This document shows positions 43,082 through 44,459 of a stretch of 44,459 nucleotides of DNA, in pieces (position 1 is the stretch's first letter; the number at the start of each line of letters is the position of its first letter). The stretch is from the NCBI GenBank assembly GCA_937960715.1, contig CALGOO010000183.1, positions 1 through 44,459 on the forward strand, given 5' to 3'. The translations under genes were made by a program, and so were the position numbers. Under the pieces are notes generated by a model, which ran no database searches, had not been told where the DNA came from, and worked only from the letters and a program-made list of their open reading frames with translations. The DNA is from an uncultured Candidatus Competibacteraceae bacterium. Its GTDB lineage: Bacteria; Pseudomonadota; Gammaproteobacteria; Competibacterales; Competibacteraceae.

Positions 43082-44248
43082 ATGCCGCCTACCTTTCCCC
43101 CCGATTCCGTCGGTCTGGTCACCCCCCAGACCGCCCATTTCGACGAACCGCTGGCGCTGGACTGCGGCCGGACGCTGGCGAACTACGAAATGGTCTACGA
43201 AACCTACGGCACGCTGAACGCCGACCGCGGCAACGCCGTGCTGATCTGCCATGCGCTGTCGGGCGATCATCACGTCGCCGGCTATCACGAAGAAGACGAT
43301 CCCGGCAAACCGGGCTGGTGGGACAACTGCATCGGTCCCGGCAAGCCCATCGACACCCGCGCATTTTTCGTGGTGTGCTGCAACAACCTGGGTGGCTGCA
43401 AGGGCTCCACCGGCCCGACCGCCATCAACCCGGAGAATCGCAAGCCCTACGGTCCGGATTTCCCCATCGTCACCGTCAAGGACTGGGTGCGCAGCCAGGC
43501 GCGGCTGGCCGACCGACTCGGCGTCCGGCAATGGGCGGCGATCATCGGCGGCAGCCTCGGCGGGATGCAGGCCATGCAATGGACCATCACCTTTCCCGAC
43601 CGGGTGCGTCATTCCCTGGTCATCGCCGCCGCGCCCCGGCTGTCGGCCCAGAACATCGCCTTCAACGAAGTGGCGCGGCAGGCCATCCTGTCCGACCCAG
43701 ACTTCCACCACGGCCACTACTACGAATTCGGCGTGGTGCCCCGGCGCGGACTGATGCTGGCCCGGATGCTGGGCCACATCACCTACCTGTCCGACGAGGG
43801 GATGCGCGCCAAGTTTGGCCGCGAACTGCGCGAAGGCAAGATGAATTTCAATTTCAACTTCGAGACCGAATTTCAGGTGGAAAGCTATCTGCGCCATCAG
43901 GGCCGCGCCTTCGTGGACCGCTTCGACGCCAACACCTATCTGCTGATCACCAAAACGCTGGATTACTTCGACCCGGCGGCGGACTTCGACGAGGATTTAT
44001 CGGCGGCCTTTCATCGGACGCAAGCGCATTTCCTGGTGATCGCCTTCACCAGCGACTGGCGGTTCGCGCCGACCCGCTCGCGGGAAATCGTCCGGGCGCT
44101 GGTGCGGGCCGGGCGCGAGGTCAGCTACGCTGAAATCCCATCGGAACACGGCCACGACACCTTTCTGATGCCGATTCCGCTATACCACGAAGCATTGCGG
44201 AGCTATCTGGCGCGAGTCGCCCGCGAGGTGAACGCCCATGCGGCCTGA
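43082..44248 (+). CDS. metX: Homoserine O-acyltransferase (MetX)
   Basis: MetX transfers an acetyl or succinyl group to homoserine, the committed step to methionine. The 388-residue alpha/beta hydrolase has the nucleophile in [14 protein letters not shown] (Ser158) and the catalytic histidine in [11 protein letters not shown]. Other family blocks are [12 protein letters not shown] and [11 protein letters not shown]. The ATG at 43082 has AGGAG only 3 bases upstream. It overlaps metW by 11 bases, the common proteobacterial metXW pair. Sequence alone does not settle acetyl versus succinyl donor; the MetY homologue near the other end accepts O-acylhomoserine. Confidence 0.96.
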   Translation: MPPTFPPDSVGLVTPQTAHFDEPLALDCGRTLANYEMVYETYGTLNADRGNAVLICHALSGDHHVAGYHEEDDPGKPGWWDNCIGPGKPIDTRAFFVVCCNNLGGCKGSTGPTAINPENRKPYGPDFPIVTVKDWVRSQARLADRLGVRQWAAIIGGSLGGMQAMQWTITFPDRVRHSLVIAAAPRLSAQNIAFNEVARQAILSDPDFHHGHYYEFGVVPRRGLMLARMLGHITYLSDEGMRAKFGRELREGKMNFNFNFETEFQVESYLRHQGRAFVDRFDANTYLLITKTLDYFDPAADFDEDLSAAFHRTQAHFLVIAFTSDWRFAPTRSREIVRALVRAGREVSYAEIPSEHGHDTFLMPIPLYHEALRSYLARVAREVNAHAA

Positions 44249-44459
44249 ACTGGAACTGATCAGCGAGTGGATTCGCCCCGGCGCGCGGGTGCTGGACCTG
44301 GGCTGTGGCGACGGCGCGTTGCTGGCCTATTTGCGCGAACATCGACAGGTCAGCGGCTACGGCCTGGAAATCGATGGCGCCAACATGCTCCGATGCATTC
44401 AGGCCGGCGTGAACGTCATCCACGCCGACCTGGAAGCGGGGTTGGCGGATTTCGGCGAC
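44238..44459 (+). CDS. metW: MetW methyltransferase-like protein (partial)
   Basis: Only the first 74 codons are present; the gene runs off the window end. The start [20 protein letters not shown] and the SAM-binding motif [16 protein letters not shown] match MetW, a methyltransferase-fold protein encoded with metX and shown in some bacteria to activate MetX. It begins inside the metX 3' end. Confidence 0.93.
   Translation, partial: MRPELELISEWIRPGARVLDLGCGDGALLAYLREHRQVSGYGLEIDGANMLRCIQAGVNVIHADLEAGLADFGD

Noticed and set aside
37704..44459. A DGR reverse transcriptase, Avd gene or template repeat downstream of the variable region
   Set aside because: None was found on either strand; no YxDD-type reverse transcriptase or second FRLAR-like DNA copy is present.
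1..44459. CRISPR arrays, rRNA, tRNA genes, insertion-sequence transposases
   Set aside because: No regular repeat-spacer pattern, cloverleaf, ribosomal RNA segment or transposase was recognised anywhere in the window.

Overview
This 44.5 kb window is GC-rich, densely coded chromosomal DNA from a gammaproteobacterium. The strongest evidence is the backbone at 17885-35536. There, map-glnD is divergent from rpsB-tsf-pyrH-frr-uppS-cdsA-dxr-rseP-bamA-skp-lpxD-fabZ-lpxA-lpxB, which is the classical gammaproteobacterial order. A class I PHA synthase, a class II DAHP synthase, a MetX/MetW/MetY-type methionine route and a kinase-formylglycine-enzyme fusion suggest an environmental PHA-storing lineage such as Competibacteraceae. 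That assignment is an inference from gene content and has not been tested by similarity search.

Layout. 37-3401: pyrE (minus), then an exonuclease III homologue, pgpA and metY on the plus strand. 3465-8980: a small orphan protein, a membrane-anchored thermonuclease, a four-gene Mla/Pqi-type lipid transport operon (STAS-permease, ATPase, MCE protein, lipoprotein), and an aspzincin-like metallopeptidase with a peptidoglycan-binding-like domain. 9048-11173 (minus): a class II DAHP synthase translationally coupled to a glutamine amidotransferase. 11389-17884: a cupin protein, then an unusual periplasmic protein joining two different solute-binding folds, overlapping a TorS-like hybrid histidine kinase, then an EamA exporter. 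17885-35536: translation, nucleotide, isoprenoid, phospholipid, outer-membrane assembly and lipid A genes. 35661-40460: an accessory island with a kinase-FGE protein whose 3' end looks like a diversity-generating-retroelement (DGR) variable region, a decayed PIN-domain toxin gene, a divergent agmatinase / pyruvoyl arginine decarboxylase pair, a decayed SMR transporter and palindromic repeats. 40461-44459: phaC (minus), a 0.8 kb non-coding region with regulatory-looking palindromes, metX, and the start of metW.

How the genes work together. The core block couples translation factors (S2, EF-Ts, RRF) to envelope building: UppS and Dxr for the undecaprenyl carrier, CdsA and PgpA for phospholipids, BamA and Skp for outer-membrane proteins, LpxD/A/B for lipid A, and FabZ for the acyl chains used by LpxD and LpxA. 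MetX activates homoserine and MetY sulfhydrylates it. PvlArgDC and the agmatinase would convert arginine through agmatine to putrescine.

The most unusual items are (1) the DGR-like variable 3' end and adjacent GNA-loop hairpin of the kinase-FGE gene, with no reverse transcriptase in the window; (2) the dual solute-binding protein with its overlapping hybrid kinase, which has no transporter partners and looks like a sensory system; (3) an in-frame lpxD-fabZ fusion with no stop codon between the two enzymes.
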